A stretch of DNA of 64,000 nt from Trinickia dabaoshanensis (lineage in GTDB: Bacteria; Pseudomonadota; Gammaproteobacteria; Burkholderiales; Burkholderiaceae): NCBI RefSeq assembly GCF_002879885.1, contig NZ_PNYA01000030.1, positions 28,059 through 92,058 on the forward strand, read 5' to 3'. The notes under the pieces are model-generated. The model was not told where the DNA came from. It saw only the letters and a list, made by a program, of their open reading frames with translations, and made no database searches. Positions within the stretch are counted from its first letter, which is position 1; every line of letters begins with the position of its first letter. Shown here in pieces: positions 10,246 to 18,683 of the stretch. A program made the position numbers and the translations under genes.

Positions 10246-10592
10246 AGAAACTGTTTGTTATGTCCGCTGCCCTTGCAGCCACTTTCGCCACGCCCGCATT
10301 TGCCGGCAACGACATGGCCGGCATGGATATGTCGACCAGGGCTTCCGCGATGAAAGTGTCGTCGAACAATGCGCTCACCGACGCAGAGGTCAAGAAAGTC
10401 GACGTGGCGACAGGCATGGTCACGCTGAAGCACGGCGCGCTGGAAAACGTCGGCATGCCGCCGATGACGATGGCGTTCAAGGCGAAGGATGCCGCGATGG
10501 TCAAGCAGATCAAGGAAGGCGACAAGGTCAAGGTGCGCGTCGAAGAAGTCAACGGCACCCTGACCATCGTAAAACTCGAAAAGCGCTTGTGA
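10242..10592 (+). CDS. cusF: Periplasmic copper chaperone CusF
   Basis: A 116-residue periplasmic OB-fold copper-binding protein starting in an ATGA overlap with cusA, with GGAGAG upstream. The signal peptide ends at TPAFA. The mature part has a Met/Asp-rich linker (NDMAGMDMS) and the CusF core [19 protein letters not shown]. The His and the MTM pair are kept. The stacking Trp of E. coli CusF (NWPEMTM) is Met here, while the CusF domain fused to CusB keeps Trp. It hands Cu(I) to CusB/CusA. Confidence 0.88.
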   Translation: MKKLFVMSAALAATFATPAFAGNDMAGMDMSTRASAMKVSSNNALTDAEVKKVDVATGMVTLKHGALENVGMPPMTMAFKAKDAAMVKQIKEGDKVKVRVEEVNGTLTIVKLEKRL

Positions 10593-10665
10593 CGAAGCGT
10601 TGATGGCTGGCACGCAGGCTTCTGTCCGCGCGCCGGCAGCCAGGAGTTCGGGCGAGGAGACCACC

Positions 10666-12537
10666 ATGCGAACGACATCATCCAACGCGTATCAGTCTGA
10701 CTACCAAACAGCGGACATATTGAGTCGCATACTTCGCTTCGCCCTTGTCCTGTTGCTCGGACCCGCATCCTTTTCGGCTTACGCAGTCAACGAATCCGAA
10801 CTGCTTGCGCCTGAGCAGGCATTTCCGTTGACCGTCAGCCTCGCGAGCCCGATGGAGGTCGTGCTCGACTTCAAGACGAAGCCCGGGTATTACCTGTATC
10901 GCGACCGAATCAGCTTTGCGGTTGACGGCACACTGGTAAAACCGGATTCGATGCCGCCCTCCGAGTCGAAGAACGACCCGACGTTCGGCGTGGTCCAGGT
11001 CTATCACCAGCCCGTCCGGATTCGTCTTCCGTTGTCCGCTGCGATCACGTCGAGCGCCATGCTGACAGTTACATCGCAAGGATGTGCCGACGTGGGGGTC
11101 TGCTATCCGCCGCAGACGCGCCGCTTTCGGATCGCTGCGGACGGTGCTGTGACGCTCGCAGCGCTCGTTGGGAGTGCGAATGCAGCGGACTTCCCTGTCG
11201 TCGAGAAAAGCCGGCAGTCCGCCGTACCGGGTCTACCGCTGCGTCCTGCCAATGGGATCGGCATCGCCGAATTGCTAGGCTTTCTGGTGGCTGGTCTGCT
11301 GATGGCGGGCACCGTGTGCATGTATCCGCTCATCCCTATCGTCACGGCGGTCATTAACGGTACCCGTGAGCGGTTGCCGGTATGGCGCGGGGTTTCGCTG
11401 TCGTTCGCCTATGTACAAGGACTGGCGATGACATACGCGGCGGCTGGAACCATTGCGGCAGTCGTTGGCATTCCACTTGTGGCGGTGACGCAGAAACCCT
11501 GGTTACTGGCCACGTTCGGCGCGCTCATGCTCATCCTCGCGCTCGGTATGTTCGGCGTGTTCAGGTTGCAACTGCCGACGGGCTGGCAGACGCGGTTTGC
11601 GGGATGGAGCAGACGCTTGCCCGGAGGCCGTGTTGGGCCGGTGTTCGTGATGGGCATGTTGTCCGCGCTGATTGTCGGGCCGTGTTCCACACCGGCACTG
11701 GCAGGCGCACTGGTCTACATCGCCAACAGTCATGACATCGCAGGCGGTACGCTGGCGCTGTATTTGATGGGTATCGGGATCGGCATTCCGCTGCTGCTTG
11801 TCGGCACGTTCGGAACGCGCCTGCTACCCAAGTCGGGACACTGGATGGTCGCGGTCCAGAACACACTCGGTGTCATGCTGCTGGCCGCAGCGCTGTGGTT
11901 CGTCTATTCACTGCTGCCTGTCTGGCTGCTGATGTCACTGGTCGCATTGCTGCTGACTGCTTGCGGAATGATGCTACGTGCGATCGACCCTTTACCGGCC
12001 GGCGCGACGGGGATTGCCCGAGTCGGCAAAGCGCTCGGTGTGTTGCTGCTGGTCGCAGGTATCGCCGAGTTTGTTGGCGTCGCATCGGGCAATTTCGACA
12101 TGCTGATGCCACTGGGCGGTTTGACGCGGATGTCGGCGTCAGCGGGAGGTGGCGCAAGTTCGGCAGCGCGATTCGACACGATCACCTCGAACGCCAAGCT
12201 GGACGAGGCGCTCAAGCTCGCACGAGGAACACCTGTCATGGTGGACTTCTACGCGGACTGGTGCATCACCTGCAAGGAACTCGAGCGCTTCACGTTCACT
12301 GATGCACGTGTGATGGACGAGTTTACGCACTGGAAGTTGCTACGCATCGACGTGACGAAAAATACCGAGGCCGACACGGCGATGCTGCGGCGGTTCGGTC
12401 TGTTTGGCCCTCCGGCCCTGATTTTCTTCGACAAAACTGGTCGGGAGCAGCCTGATGCGCAACTGGTCGGATTTATTGGGGCGGACGCATTCCTGGCCCA
12501 TCTGAAACGCTTGCAGTCGAGTGATGTGGCGCAATAA
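10666..12537 (+). CDS. dsbD: Thiol:disulfide interchange protein DsbD
   Basis: Transmembrane reductant conduit that passes electrons from cytosolic thioredoxin to periplasmic thiols. The N-terminal periplasmic domain has the active pair in CADVGVCYPP. The eight-span core carries cysteines in GTVCMYPLIP and GPCSTPALAG. The C-terminal thioredoxin domain has FYADWCITCKELE. Start 10666 has GAGGAG upstream and gives 623 residues; an in-frame ATG at 10600 has no good ribosome site. In a copper island it may repair copper-oxidised disulfides or keep CXXC ligands of the neighbouring CYCXC protein reduced (inference). Confidence 0.93.
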   Translation: MRTTSSNAYQSDYQTADILSRILRFALVLLLGPASFSAYAVNESELLAPEQAFPLTVSLASPMEVVLDFKTKPGYYLYRDRISFAVDGTLVKPDSMPPSESKNDPTFGVVQVYHQPVRIRLPLSAAITSSAMLTVTSQGCADVGVCYPPQTRRFRIAADGAVTLAALVGSANAADFPVVEKSRQSAVPGLPLRPANGIGIAELLGFLVAGLLMAGTVCMYPLIPIVTAVINGTRERLPVWRGVSLSFAYVQGLAMTYAAAGTIAAVVGIPLVAVTQKPWLLATFGALMLILALGMFGVFRLQLPTGWQTRFAGWSRRLPGGRVGPVFVMGMLSALIVGPCSTPALAGALVYIANSHDIAGGTLALYLMGIGIGIPLLLVGTFGTRLLPKSGHWMVAVQNTLGVMLLAAALWFVYSLLPVWLLMSLVALLLTACGMMLRAIDPLPAGATGIARVGKALGVLLLVAGIAEFVGVASGNFDMLMPLGGLTRMSASAGGGASSAARFDTITSNAKLDEALKLARGTPVMVDFYADWCITCKELERFTFTDARVMDEFTHWKLLRIDVTKNTEADTAMLRRFGLFGPPALIFFDKTGREQPDAQLVGFIGADAFLAHLKRLQSSDVAQ

Positions 12538-12575
12538 CGCAGCTGTCGGCGGCCGCAGCAGGACTCATCGGCGCC

Positions 12576-12581
12576 TATACT
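12576..12581 (+). promoter_or_regulatory. -10 element TATACT, 7 nt before ATG
   Basis: TATACT ends exactly 7 nt before the ATG at 12589, the same spacing as at 3736. There is no obvious Shine-Dalgarno in the gap (GAAAATC). It suggests a leaderless or near-leaderless transcript. The -35 region is weak. Confidence 0.3.
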
Positions 12582-12588
12582 GAAAATC

Positions 12589-12951
12589 ATGAATCTCTGG
12601 GTCAAACTCGTCGCCTGCTTCCTGATCGCGTGGTTGCCGATGCTCGGTTACCCCGCCCAGGCCGCGTTATGTCCAGAAATGTCGTCGATGCCTGCCGTAC
12701 AGCATCCCATGAAGGCAGCAGGCGCTATCGAAGCGACAGGATGCACATCCGGCACGATGCACGTCGGTACCAGCGCTCATCCATCTGCTTGCCACGCGGG
12801 CATGGGAAGCTCCGTGTGCGGGATGCCGGCCATACCGATGTCGCATACCGTCGGCATTGCCCCATCGACACCTGATTATCGGGCCATCACCCGGATCCTT
12901 TCCGAGCAGTTCATTCCTGAGCTGCCAGCACCGCCCCCGCGTTCGTTGTAA
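12589..12951 (+). CDS. Small secreted Cys/Met/His protein (DUF2946/CopL-like)
   Basis: A 120-residue protein with signal peptide MNLWVKLVACFLIAWLPMLG. The mature part is rich in Cys, Met and His: CPEMSSMPAVQHPMK, GCTSGTMHVG, SACHAGMGSSVCGMPAIPMS. It ends in a conserved-looking helix (YRAITRILSEQFIPELPAPPP). It is probably a periplasmic copper binder. It starts a second block of small envelope genes downstream of dsbD. It parallels the genes at 3749 and 26204 in layout and composition. Exact family uncertain. Confidence 0.68.
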   Translation: MNLWVKLVACFLIAWLPMLGYPAQAALCPEMSSMPAVQHPMKAAGAIEATGCTSGTMHVGTSAHPSACHAGMGSSVCGMPAIPMSHTVGIAPSTPDYRAITRILSEQFIPELPAPPPRSL

Positions 12952-13076
12952 CTCTCCTCCGTCGGCGCTTGCCCAGCGGTTCCGTACCGCGGCTCGAGTT
13001 CGCTCGCGGCCCGCGTGACCATCCGCGAAGCGTCACATGCTCGATTCGATTCTACGAACGAAAGATGGAGATACAC

Positions 13077-13364
13077 ATGAACGCAAGACATGCACGATTG
13101 GCTGTTGTTTCCACGCTATTGCTCGCTGCGAGCGCAGTGGGCCTCGCTGCCACTGGCTCTTCTTCCAGTCCGGCGATGCAGGACCGTGAGCACGGTCACG
13201 GCGCGATGATGATGGGCGGAATGATGGGCGGCTGCCCGATGATGGGTGGAAGCGCCGGTCTGGACCCGAAGACCGCGATGCGAATGCACGCCGAGATGAT
13301 GCGGGCCATGAGCGACATCATGATGAAGTATTCCGACCAGGCGGTTACGCCACCGTCGAAGTGA
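13077..13364 (+). CDS. Secreted Met-rich mini-protein
   Basis: A 95-residue protein from ATG 13077 (GGAG seven nt upstream), with a signal peptide ending near GLAATG. The core is a methionine/glycine cluster (HGHGAMMMGGMMGGCPMMGG) with one Cys, followed by a helix (KTAMRMHAEMMRAMSDIMMKY). Such Met clusters bind Cu(I) with moderate affinity, so a periplasmic copper sponge or chaperone is likely (inference). Not assigned to a named family. Longer in-frame readings from 12969 lack a signal peptide at their start. Confidence 0.72.
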   Translation: MNARHARLAVVSTLLLAASAVGLAATGSSSSPAMQDREHGHGAMMMGGMMGGCPMMGGSAGLDPKTAMRMHAEMMRAMSDIMMKYSDQAVTPPSK

Positions 13365-13417
13365 CCGCAAGCCCGACCACGTTACTCACATTGGATACAG
13401 CCTGACAAGGACTTCAC

Positions 13418-13645
13418 ATGAAATGCAACTGGAAAACCATGGCGGCCGTTGCGCTCGCACTGGTCGCCGTCATCGCCCTCGGTTACTGGGCATTTCCTCC
13501 TCTCAGAGGCACGCTTGCAACGCTCGCTGTTATCGCCAGTGTATTCATCTGCCCGCTATCGATGATGTTCATGATGCGTGGCGTGCGTTCTCACACTGGC
13601 GGTCCCGCCACGCGCGCTCGGGTAACGGACGAAGCCAAACACTGA
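13418..13645 (+). CDS. Small membrane protein (DUF2933-like)
   Basis: A 75-residue protein starting MKCNWKTMAAVALALVAV, with two hydrophobic segments (about 8-25 and 33-53), the second ending in FICPLSMMFMMRG. This is the pattern of DUF2933 membrane proteins found beside copper and mercury resistance genes. The CPLSMMFMM motif could present a Cys/Met metal site at the membrane face. It lies between the Met-rich mini-protein and another tiny membrane protein, all codirectional and probably co-transcribed. Confidence 0.7.
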   Translation: MKCNWKTMAAVALALVAVIALGYWAFPPLRGTLATLAVIASVFICPLSMMFMMRGVRSHTGGPATRARVTDEAKH

Positions 13646-13727
13646 GTCCGTCGATTTCTGCGGGAACTTCGGACCGGTGCGGTGGGAGCGCCCATCGTTC
13701 TGGTCCGGTTCGCTTCACGGAGAGCAT

Positions 13728-13889
13728 ATGTTCAACGGGAAACTAATCGTCAATTTTATCATCGGCTTGCTCGCGGTCATCGGCCTGTTAGCGGTGCTGG
13801 GTACAGGTGCGATGTGGGCAATGCACACCGGAATGATGCACGGGATGCTGTCTTGTGGAGGCACCATGTATCAGCATCCGGGATTCTGA
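13728..13889 (+). CDS. 53-residue Met-rich membrane protein
   Basis: ATG 13728 follows GGAGAG. The product is one transmembrane helix (LIVNFIIGLLAVIGLLAVLG) and a short Met/His/Cys tail: MWAMHTGMMHGMLSCGGTMYQH. It looks like a single-span protein exposing a copper-binding tail. No homologue is recognised. It is followed after 22 bp by the CYCXC gene. The good ribosome site and the consistent theme of the block support a real gene. Confidence 0.6.
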   Translation: MFNGKLIVNFIIGLLAVIGLLAVLGTGAMWAMHTGMMHGMLSCGGTMYQHPGF

Positions 13890-13911
13890 CCGGGAATCTG
13901 GGAGATTGAAA

Positions 13912-14469
13912 GTGAAACGACACATACGACCTCAGGCCGGCAGCATCGTCAGCAAGCACTCTAGCCTTGGCAGCAAGTCGGGGTGGCATCTGCTGTCTCT
14001 GCTGGCCCTGATTATTGCGATGCCGACGGCGTTGGTGTGGGGGCCGTCATTTGTCCATTGGGTTGCCGGCCCCACGGGAGTTGCCATCGAGTCAACAAAT
14101 GCGATCCAACAGATACCCGGCTGGCGAGTTGGCATGCTGCGACCAGACGGGTTGCGCATCGTTCCATCAGGAGTATTCGACGCCTCGCACGTACTGAATC
14201 CGGCGCAATTCTCGGACAACGCCGTGCGGCACGCGTACTGGGTAGCGACCAGGATTCCCGCGACGCTCAACAAGCTCTACTGCTGGTGTGGATGCGAGAA
14301 CCGTGGCGAGCACCGTTCGAATCTTCAATGCTTCGAGGACCGGATGGCTGTGTCGTGTCCGGTTTGCCAGGGGACCGCTGAAATCGCCTACCGGATGACG
14401 CAATCGGGTATCCAGGACGCAGCGAAGATTCAGGCGGCCGTCGATGCGAAGTGGGCGTCCAAGGGATAG
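13912..14469 (+). CDS. CYCXC/PCYCGC-motif membrane-anchored protein
   Basis: A 185-residue protein from GTG 13912 (GGGAGA upstream). It has one N-terminal membrane segment (HLLSLLALIIAMPTALVWG) and a periplasmic domain with the motif LYCWCGCENRGEHRSNLQCFED, a Cys cluster like the CYCXC/PCYCGC family, plus SCPVCQG near the C-terminus. Helix TAEIAYRMTQSG follows. The cysteine set suggests metal or redox chemistry. It lies downstream of dsbD in the same block, so DsbD could keep it reduced (inference). The upstream ATG at 13855 lies inside the previous gene. Confidence 0.72.
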   Translation: MKRHIRPQAGSIVSKHSSLGSKSGWHLLSLLALIIAMPTALVWGPSFVHWVAGPTGVAIESTNAIQQIPGWRVGMLRPDGLRIVPSGVFDASHVLNPAQFSDNAVRHAYWVATRIPATLNKLYCWCGCENRGEHRSNLQCFEDRMAVSCPVCQGTAEIAYRMTQSGIQDAAKIQAAVDAKWASKG

Positions 14470-14502
14470 GAGTGATGACTCATATTAGAAACGGAGGATG
14501 CG

Positions 14503-14820
14503 ATGGAACTGAAATGCGTGATCGCGATACTGCGCCCCAATGTACTCAAGATGCTCGAGCGGCAGTTGGGCGCGCTACACATCCACGGCATGACGGTGAC
14601 CCATGCAAGGGGATTCGGTGCACATCCCAATCTCTTTGCCAACGACTGGACGACTGAGCACATCAAGATCGAAATCTTCACAGTCGCCGAGAACGTCGAC
14701 GCGCTGATCGAGGAAATCATGACGGTCGCCAACGAGGAATCTAGTGGTGATGGCGTCGTTGCCGTCGTACCGGTAGAACGCTTTCTGCGAGTGCGGGCGG
14801 CGACTGAAGGCGCCCGCTGA
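14503..14820 (+). CDS. PII-like signalling protein
   Basis: A 105-residue protein with the GlnB/PII fold pattern: MELKCVIAILRPNVLKMLERQL, a T-loop region without the GlnB uridylylated RGxxYxxxF motif, VTHARGFGAHPNL, then IKIEIFTVAENVDALIEEIM and SGDGVVAVVPVERFLRVR. PII groups linked to CusA-type metal exporters (PII-NG) have been described, and this fits that context. PII proteins are trimeric, bind nucleotides and gate transporters or enzymes. Here the target is unknown, possibly the RND pump or a neighbouring membrane protein. It sits 33 bp after the CYCXC gene. Confidence 0.78.
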   Translation: MELKCVIAILRPNVLKMLERQLGALHIHGMTVTHARGFGAHPNLFANDWTTEHIKIEIFTVAENVDALIEEIMTVANEESSGDGVVAVVPVERFLRVRAATEGAR

Positions 14821-15039
14821 GCAAACGTCCTGGTCCTACGTTACTGGCTCTGCATTTTGAGAGACGCAGCGCCCGCAAGTTGTAGTTGCGGACGCAAGCC
14901 TGCGCTCGTTCAGCTTCCGATTCTAGGTGCGCTTAATTTCGCTTACGAACGAAGATCGATGCCGCTATAGTTCATTTCAGCCTCCTCAAGGGTCCTGTTG
15001 ACCGTCGCAGTTCAACTAGTAGACCCTAGCCGCCGCCTC

Positions 15040-15135
15040 CTTCGGGCGGCCAGGAGGCCTCTCAATGATTATCAATCTCAGACGACAGCGCCCGGCCCGT
15101 TTGACGATGGCCCACAGGATCAGCCGTTCGGCCTC
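15040..15135 (-). pseudogene. Remnant of a DUF3701-type tyrosine recombinase
   Basis: Leftward translation gives RKEAERLILWAIV, identical to 13 residues of the intact recombinase at 29748 (around residue 245), then diverges. The DNA is also closely similar over about 45 bp, including GGAAAGAGGCCGA. It carries neither catalytic domain nor start. It marks a second past integration by the same recombinase type within the copper island, between the PII gene and cueR. The end points are approximate. Confidence 0.6.
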
Positions 15136-15184
15136 TTTCCGTGCCGCACCACGAATCGAACGATTACCCCTTGAATCGAAACCA

Positions 15185-15213
15185 CTTGACCTTCCCAACG
15201 TGGGAAGGTCAAG
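15185..15213 (+). promoter_or_regulatory. CueR/MerR operator-promoter of cueR
   Basis: A perfect dyad has 13-bp arms CTTGACCTTCCCA (15185-15197) and its complement (15201-15213) with a 3-bp centre. The arms embed -35 TTGACC (15186-15191), and a -10-like AAGAAT begins at 15211, giving the 19-bp spacer typical of MerR-family promoters. The dyad matches CueR boxes (ACCTTCC..GGAAGGT). cueR starts 45 bp downstream, so it is autoregulated. Confidence 0.85.
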
Positions 15214-15257
15214 AATAGTCAGTGCGGTTCGAATGGCCGTTTCGAGAGGGGAAAACG

Positions 15258-15653
15258 ATGAATATCGGCGAGGTTGCGAAGTCGTCGGGCATGTCGACCA
15301 AGATGATTCGTCACTATGAGGAAACAGGCCTGATTCGGGCTGCCACCCGGACAGGGGCGAACTATCGTGTGTACACGCCCAGGGATGTCCAGGTGCTGCG
15401 CTTCGTCCGGCAGGCCCGACATCTTGGTTTTTCCACGAAGCAGATTGCGGTGCTGCTGGCCCTTTGGGAAGACCGCAGCCGGTCCAGCGGCGAGGTCAAA
15501 CGGCTCGCGAATGAGCATATTGCCAACCTGAATCTACGCATTCAGGAACTGGTGGAAATGCGGGATACGCTCCGGCATCTGGCAGCCCACTGCAAAGGGG
15601 ACTCACGCCCTGACTGTCCGATTCTGGAGAAACTGGCTGGCGCGGCGCATTGA
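15258..15653 (+). CDS. cueR: Cu(I)-responsive MerR-family activator CueR
   Basis: A 131-residue MerR-family regulator starting MNIGEVAKSSGMSTKMIRHYEETG, the canonical winged-helix N-terminus. A long dimer helix follows (about 70-110), and the Cu-binding loop at the C-terminus reads HCKGDSRPDCPILEKL, with the two cysteines (about 112 and 120) expected of CueR. It distorts 19-bp-spacer promoters to activate them when Cu(I) binds. It heads cueR-copZ-copA. The start is fixed by the N-terminal motif and the AGGGG upstream. Confidence 0.93.
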   Translation: MNIGEVAKSSGMSTKMIRHYEETGLIRAATRTGANYRVYTPRDVQVLRFVRQARHLGFSTKQIAVLLALWEDRSRSSGEVKRLANEHIANLNLRIQELVEMRDTLRHLAAHCKGDSRPDCPILEKLAGAAH

Positions 15654-15659
15654 CGCCCC

Positions 15660-15691
15660 CTTGACCTGCCCCGCAGCGAAAGGTTGTAACT
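15660..15691 (+). promoter_or_regulatory. Second CueR-type operator, upstream of copZ
   Basis: CTTGACCT (15660-15667) and AAGGTTGTAACT (15680-15691) resemble the halves of known copA promoters (CTTGACCTT..AAGGTTTAA). TTGACC is a -35, and TGTAAC or a nearby hexamer serves as -10 with an 18-19 bp spacer. It is less symmetric than the cueR site. It would give copZ-copA their own CueR-driven promoter. Confidence 0.6.
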
Positions 15692-15720
15692 GAAATGATT
15701 CAACGGAACGGAGTTGGAAA

Positions 15721-15918
15721 ATGGAACTGACCATCAAGGATATGACCTGCGGGCACTGCGCGGGCGTCGTAACGAAAGCGGTCAAGGAAGTCGATACGGC
15801 GGCACACGTGACCGTCGACCTGGAAACCAGGATCGTGCGCATCGAGTCGTCACGCGAGGCGGGTGAATTTCTTTCGGCGATACAGGAGGCCGGATATAGT
15901 CCCGCCGCGCTCGCATGA
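15721..15918 (+). CDS. copZ: Copper chaperone CopZ (HMA domain)
   Basis: A 65-residue single heavy-metal-associated domain. MELTIKDMTCGHCAGVVTKAV carries the MTCGHC motif whose two cysteines bind Cu(I). The beta-alpha-beta-beta-alpha-beta order is complete, ending AIQEAGYSPA. It delivers cytosolic Cu(I) to the CopA ATPase encoded 236 bp downstream and can load CueR. GGAG sits ahead of the ATG. The CopA here lacks a classical N-terminal HMA domain, so CopZ may be the only HMA partner. Confidence 0.93.
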   Translation: MELTIKDMTCGHCAGVVTKAVKEVDTAAHVTVDLETRIVRIESSREAGEFLSAIQEAGYSPAALA

Positions 15919-16154
15919 GCTTACACATCTGAAGGTCAGGCCACGAAGCCTTCGACTATCCCGTTTCTCGGGACCAGCCTGGCTCAGGGGCGGATAATCA
16001 CACCGGCGGCCGCGCGTTCCCCTGCACTCGTGGAACGAGCAAGCTGGCCGGTCGGCGTCCCCGCAACAGACCATAGCGGCCAGCGTTACCAATGGACGGC
16101 ACGACAGGCGACGCAATTTGTGCACAGTGTGAAAGACAACGCGGAGCACGGAAA

Positions 16155-18611
16155 ATGAGCGGACAGCGTAACGACGGCGAAACTTCTCCCGAACACCTGA
16201 ACGCGAGCCACGGCGCGGGCGGCCACCAAGACCATGCTGCGCACGCCGCGCAAGGTCAGGCCAGCGGGGATGCCGATGGCAATCACGCGGCGCACCACGG
16301 ACATGGCCACGGTGAAATGTCCGAAGGTCCCGACGGCGCGCTCAGGGACCCGGTGTGCGGCATGTCTGTCACGGCGGATTCGCCATTTCGCAGCGAGCAC
16401 GATGGACATCCGTATTTCTTCTGCAGTGCGTCATGTCAGAAGAAGTTTCGGGCGGACCCGTTGCGATATGTCAAACCGTCGACCAGCACGTCGGTTGAGG
16501 CTGCGCCGGAGGGCTCGATATACACCTGCCCGATGCATCCGGAAATTCGCCAGGACCATCCTGGCAACTGCCCGAAGTGCGGTATGGCCCTTGAGCCCTT
16601 GTTGCCCAGTCTCGAGGACGAAGAGAATCCCGAGCTGACGGATTTTCGACGCAGGTTCTGGTGGACGCTGCCGCTGACGGCCGTGGTGTTCGTCCTGGCC
16701 ATGTTCGGCCACCGGCTGGGCTGGATGGAAGCGTCCACACAGAGCTGGGTCGAACTGGCTCTCTCGACTCCGGTCGTCGTGTGGGCGGGCTTGCCGTTCT
16801 TCGAACGTTGCACCCGCTCGTTCATCAATCGCAGCCCGAACATGTGGACGCTCATCGGACTTGGTACGGGGACGGCCTATGTCTATAGCGTCATCGCGAC
16901 AGTCGTTCCAGGAGTCTTCCCGGAGGCATTTGCCGCACATGGTCGTGTGAGCGTGTATTTTGAGGCCGCGGCCGTCATTATTTCGTTGACGCTCGTCGGG
17001 CAACTGCTCGAACTGAAGGCTCGGTCGCAGACGTCCGCTGCCATCAAGGCACTGCTGGGACTGGCGCCGAAGACCGCGCGGCGTATCAACGCCGACGGCA
17101 CAGAAGAGGACGTTCCACTGGCTCACGTCCATGTCGGCGACCTCCTTCGCGTAAGACCAGGCGAGAAGGTTCCGGTCGACGGCGTTGTGACGGAGGGTTC
17201 CAGCGCGCTCGATGAGTCCATGATTACGGGCGAACCTATTCCCGTCAGCAAGCGGGTGGGTGACCACGTCATCGGCGCGACCATGAATACCTCCGGAAGC
17301 CTCATCATCAAATCGGAGAAGGTCGGCTCCCAGACCATGCTGGCACAAATCGTCCAGATGGTCGCGCAGGCGCAGCGTTCCAGGGCACCCATGCAGCGCA
17401 TGGCTGACAAGGTCGCGGGAGTTTTCGTCGTCGCGGTGGTCGGCGTCGCCATCCTGACGTTCGTCGCCTGGGGCTTTTTCGGACCCGAGCCCAGTTGGGT
17501 CTACGGGCTTATCAATGCCGTGGCGGTGCTCATCATCGCCTGTCCCTGTGCGCTTGGGCTGGCGACTCCCATGTCCATCATGGTCGCGAGTGGCAAAGGC
17601 GCGTCGAACGGTGTGCTTTTTCGGGATGCGGCTGCGATTGAGAACTTCCGGAAGGTCAACACGCTGATCGTCGACAAGACAGGCACCTTGACCGAAGGTC
17701 GCCCTGCCTTCGAACGCGCAATCGGCGTGAATGGATATGCGGAAGAGGATGTTCTCCGGCTCGCGGCCAGTCTTGACCAGGGTAGCGAACACCCGCTCGC
17801 TGCGACCATCGTGGATGCGGCCCGTGAACGGCGGCTCGCGTTCGAGAAGGTGGAGCACTTCGAGTCGAGCACCGGGATTGGCGTGCGAGGACTGGTCGGC
17901 AGCCGCAATCTCGCGCTGGGCAACACCACCCTCATGCAGGCCGACGGCATCGACGTTGGGACGCTCACGGAAAATTCGGACACGCTGCGTGCGCAGGGCG
18001 CCAGCGTCATGTATCTGGCGGTTGATGGAATGCTGGCCGGCCTGCTCGCGGTTTCGGACCCGGTGAAGGCAACGACACCCGAGGCACTGGCCCGGCTCAA
18101 GGAAGACGGTATCCGCGTGGTGATGGCGACGGGCGACGGTGTCGTGACCGCCAGGGCTGTCGCGACGAAGCTCGGCATCGGTGAATTCCATGGCGAGGTC
18201 AAACCAGCCGACAAGCTGGCGCTGGTGACGAAATTCCAGCAGGAAGGCAAGGTTGTAGCCATGGCCGGTGACGGTATCAACGATGCGCCCGCGCTTGCCA
18301 AGGCGGACGTGGGCGTCGCGATGGGCACCGGCACCGATGTAGCGATGAGCAGCGCACAGGTGACCCTCGTCAAAGGAGACCTGCGCGGCATCGCGCGAGC
18401 CCGGGAGTTGTCCGAGGCGACAATCGGGAACATGAAGCAGAACCTCGGCTTCGCGTTTGTGTACAACGCCCTGGGTGTGCCTCTGGCGGCAGGGGTACTG
18501 TATCCGTTCACCGGATTATTGCTGTCCCCGATGATCGCCGCACTGGCCATGAGCCTGAGTTCGGCATCGGTTATCACCAACGCGCTACGGTTGCGGAACG
18601 TGAAAATCTGA
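16155..18611 (+). CDS. copA: Copper-exporting P1B-type ATPase CopA
   Basis: Cytosolic Cu(I) exporter in the inner membrane. From ATG 16155 it has 818 residues; ATG 16092 is also in frame but has a poorer ribosome site. The N-terminus is a His-rich stretch (about 15-55). A YHS-type domain follows (DPVCGMSV to CSASCQKKF, about 64-98), then a heavy-metal-binding YTCPMHPEI...CPKCGM domain (about 122-145) in place of HMA repeats. Further on are the membrane motif CPC ([13 protein letters not shown], about 465), phosphorylated DKTGTLTEG (about 507), HPLAA and [11 protein letters not shown] (about 705). Expressed with cueR and copZ. Confidence 0.95.
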   Translation: MSGQRNDGETSPEHLNASHGAGGHQDHAAHAAQGQASGDADGNHAAHHGHGHGEMSEGPDGALRDPVCGMSVTADSPFRSEHDGHPYFFCSASCQKKFRADPLRYVKPSTSTSVEAAPEGSIYTCPMHPEIRQDHPGNCPKCGMALEPLLPSLEDEENPELTDFRRRFWWTLPLTAVVFVLAMFGHRLGWMEASTQSWVELALSTPVVVWAGLPFFERCTRSFINRSPNMWTLIGLGTGTAYVYSVIATVVPGVFPEAFAAHGRVSVYFEAAAVIISLTLVGQLLELKARSQTSAAIKALLGLAPKTARRINADGTEEDVPLAHVHVGDLLRVRPGEKVPVDGVVTEGSSALDESMITGEPIPVSKRVGDHVIGATMNTSGSLIIKSEKVGSQTMLAQIVQMVAQAQRSRAPMQRMADKVAGVFVVAVVGVAILTFVAWGFFGPEPSWVYGLINAVAVLIIACPCALGLATPMSIMVASGKGASNGVLFRDAAAIENFRKVNTLIVDKTGTLTEGRPAFERAIGVNGYAEEDVLRLAASLDQGSEHPLAATIVDAARERRLAFEKVEHFESSTGIGVRGLVGSRNLALGNTTLMQADGIDVGTLTENSDTLRAQGASVMYLAVDGMLAGLLAVSDPVKATTPEALARLKEDGIRVVMATGDGVVTARAVATKLGIGEFHGEVKPADKLALVTKFQQEGKVVAMAGDGINDAPALAKADVGVAMGTGTDVAMSSAQVTLVKGDLRGIARARELSEATIGNMKQNLGFAFVYNALGVPLAAGVLYPFTGLLLSPMIAALAMSLSSASVITNALRLRNVKI

Positions 18612-18683
18612 CTTTTCGCAGAAGAAACCGGCGGCATTGAGCGCTGCCGTCATGATCGTAACCCATGAAACCAGGGGCGCCCC

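Noticed and set aside
16431..18191. 586-codon leftward frame opposite the CopA ATPase
   Set aside because: Antisense shadow of a gene with all P-type ATPase motifs.
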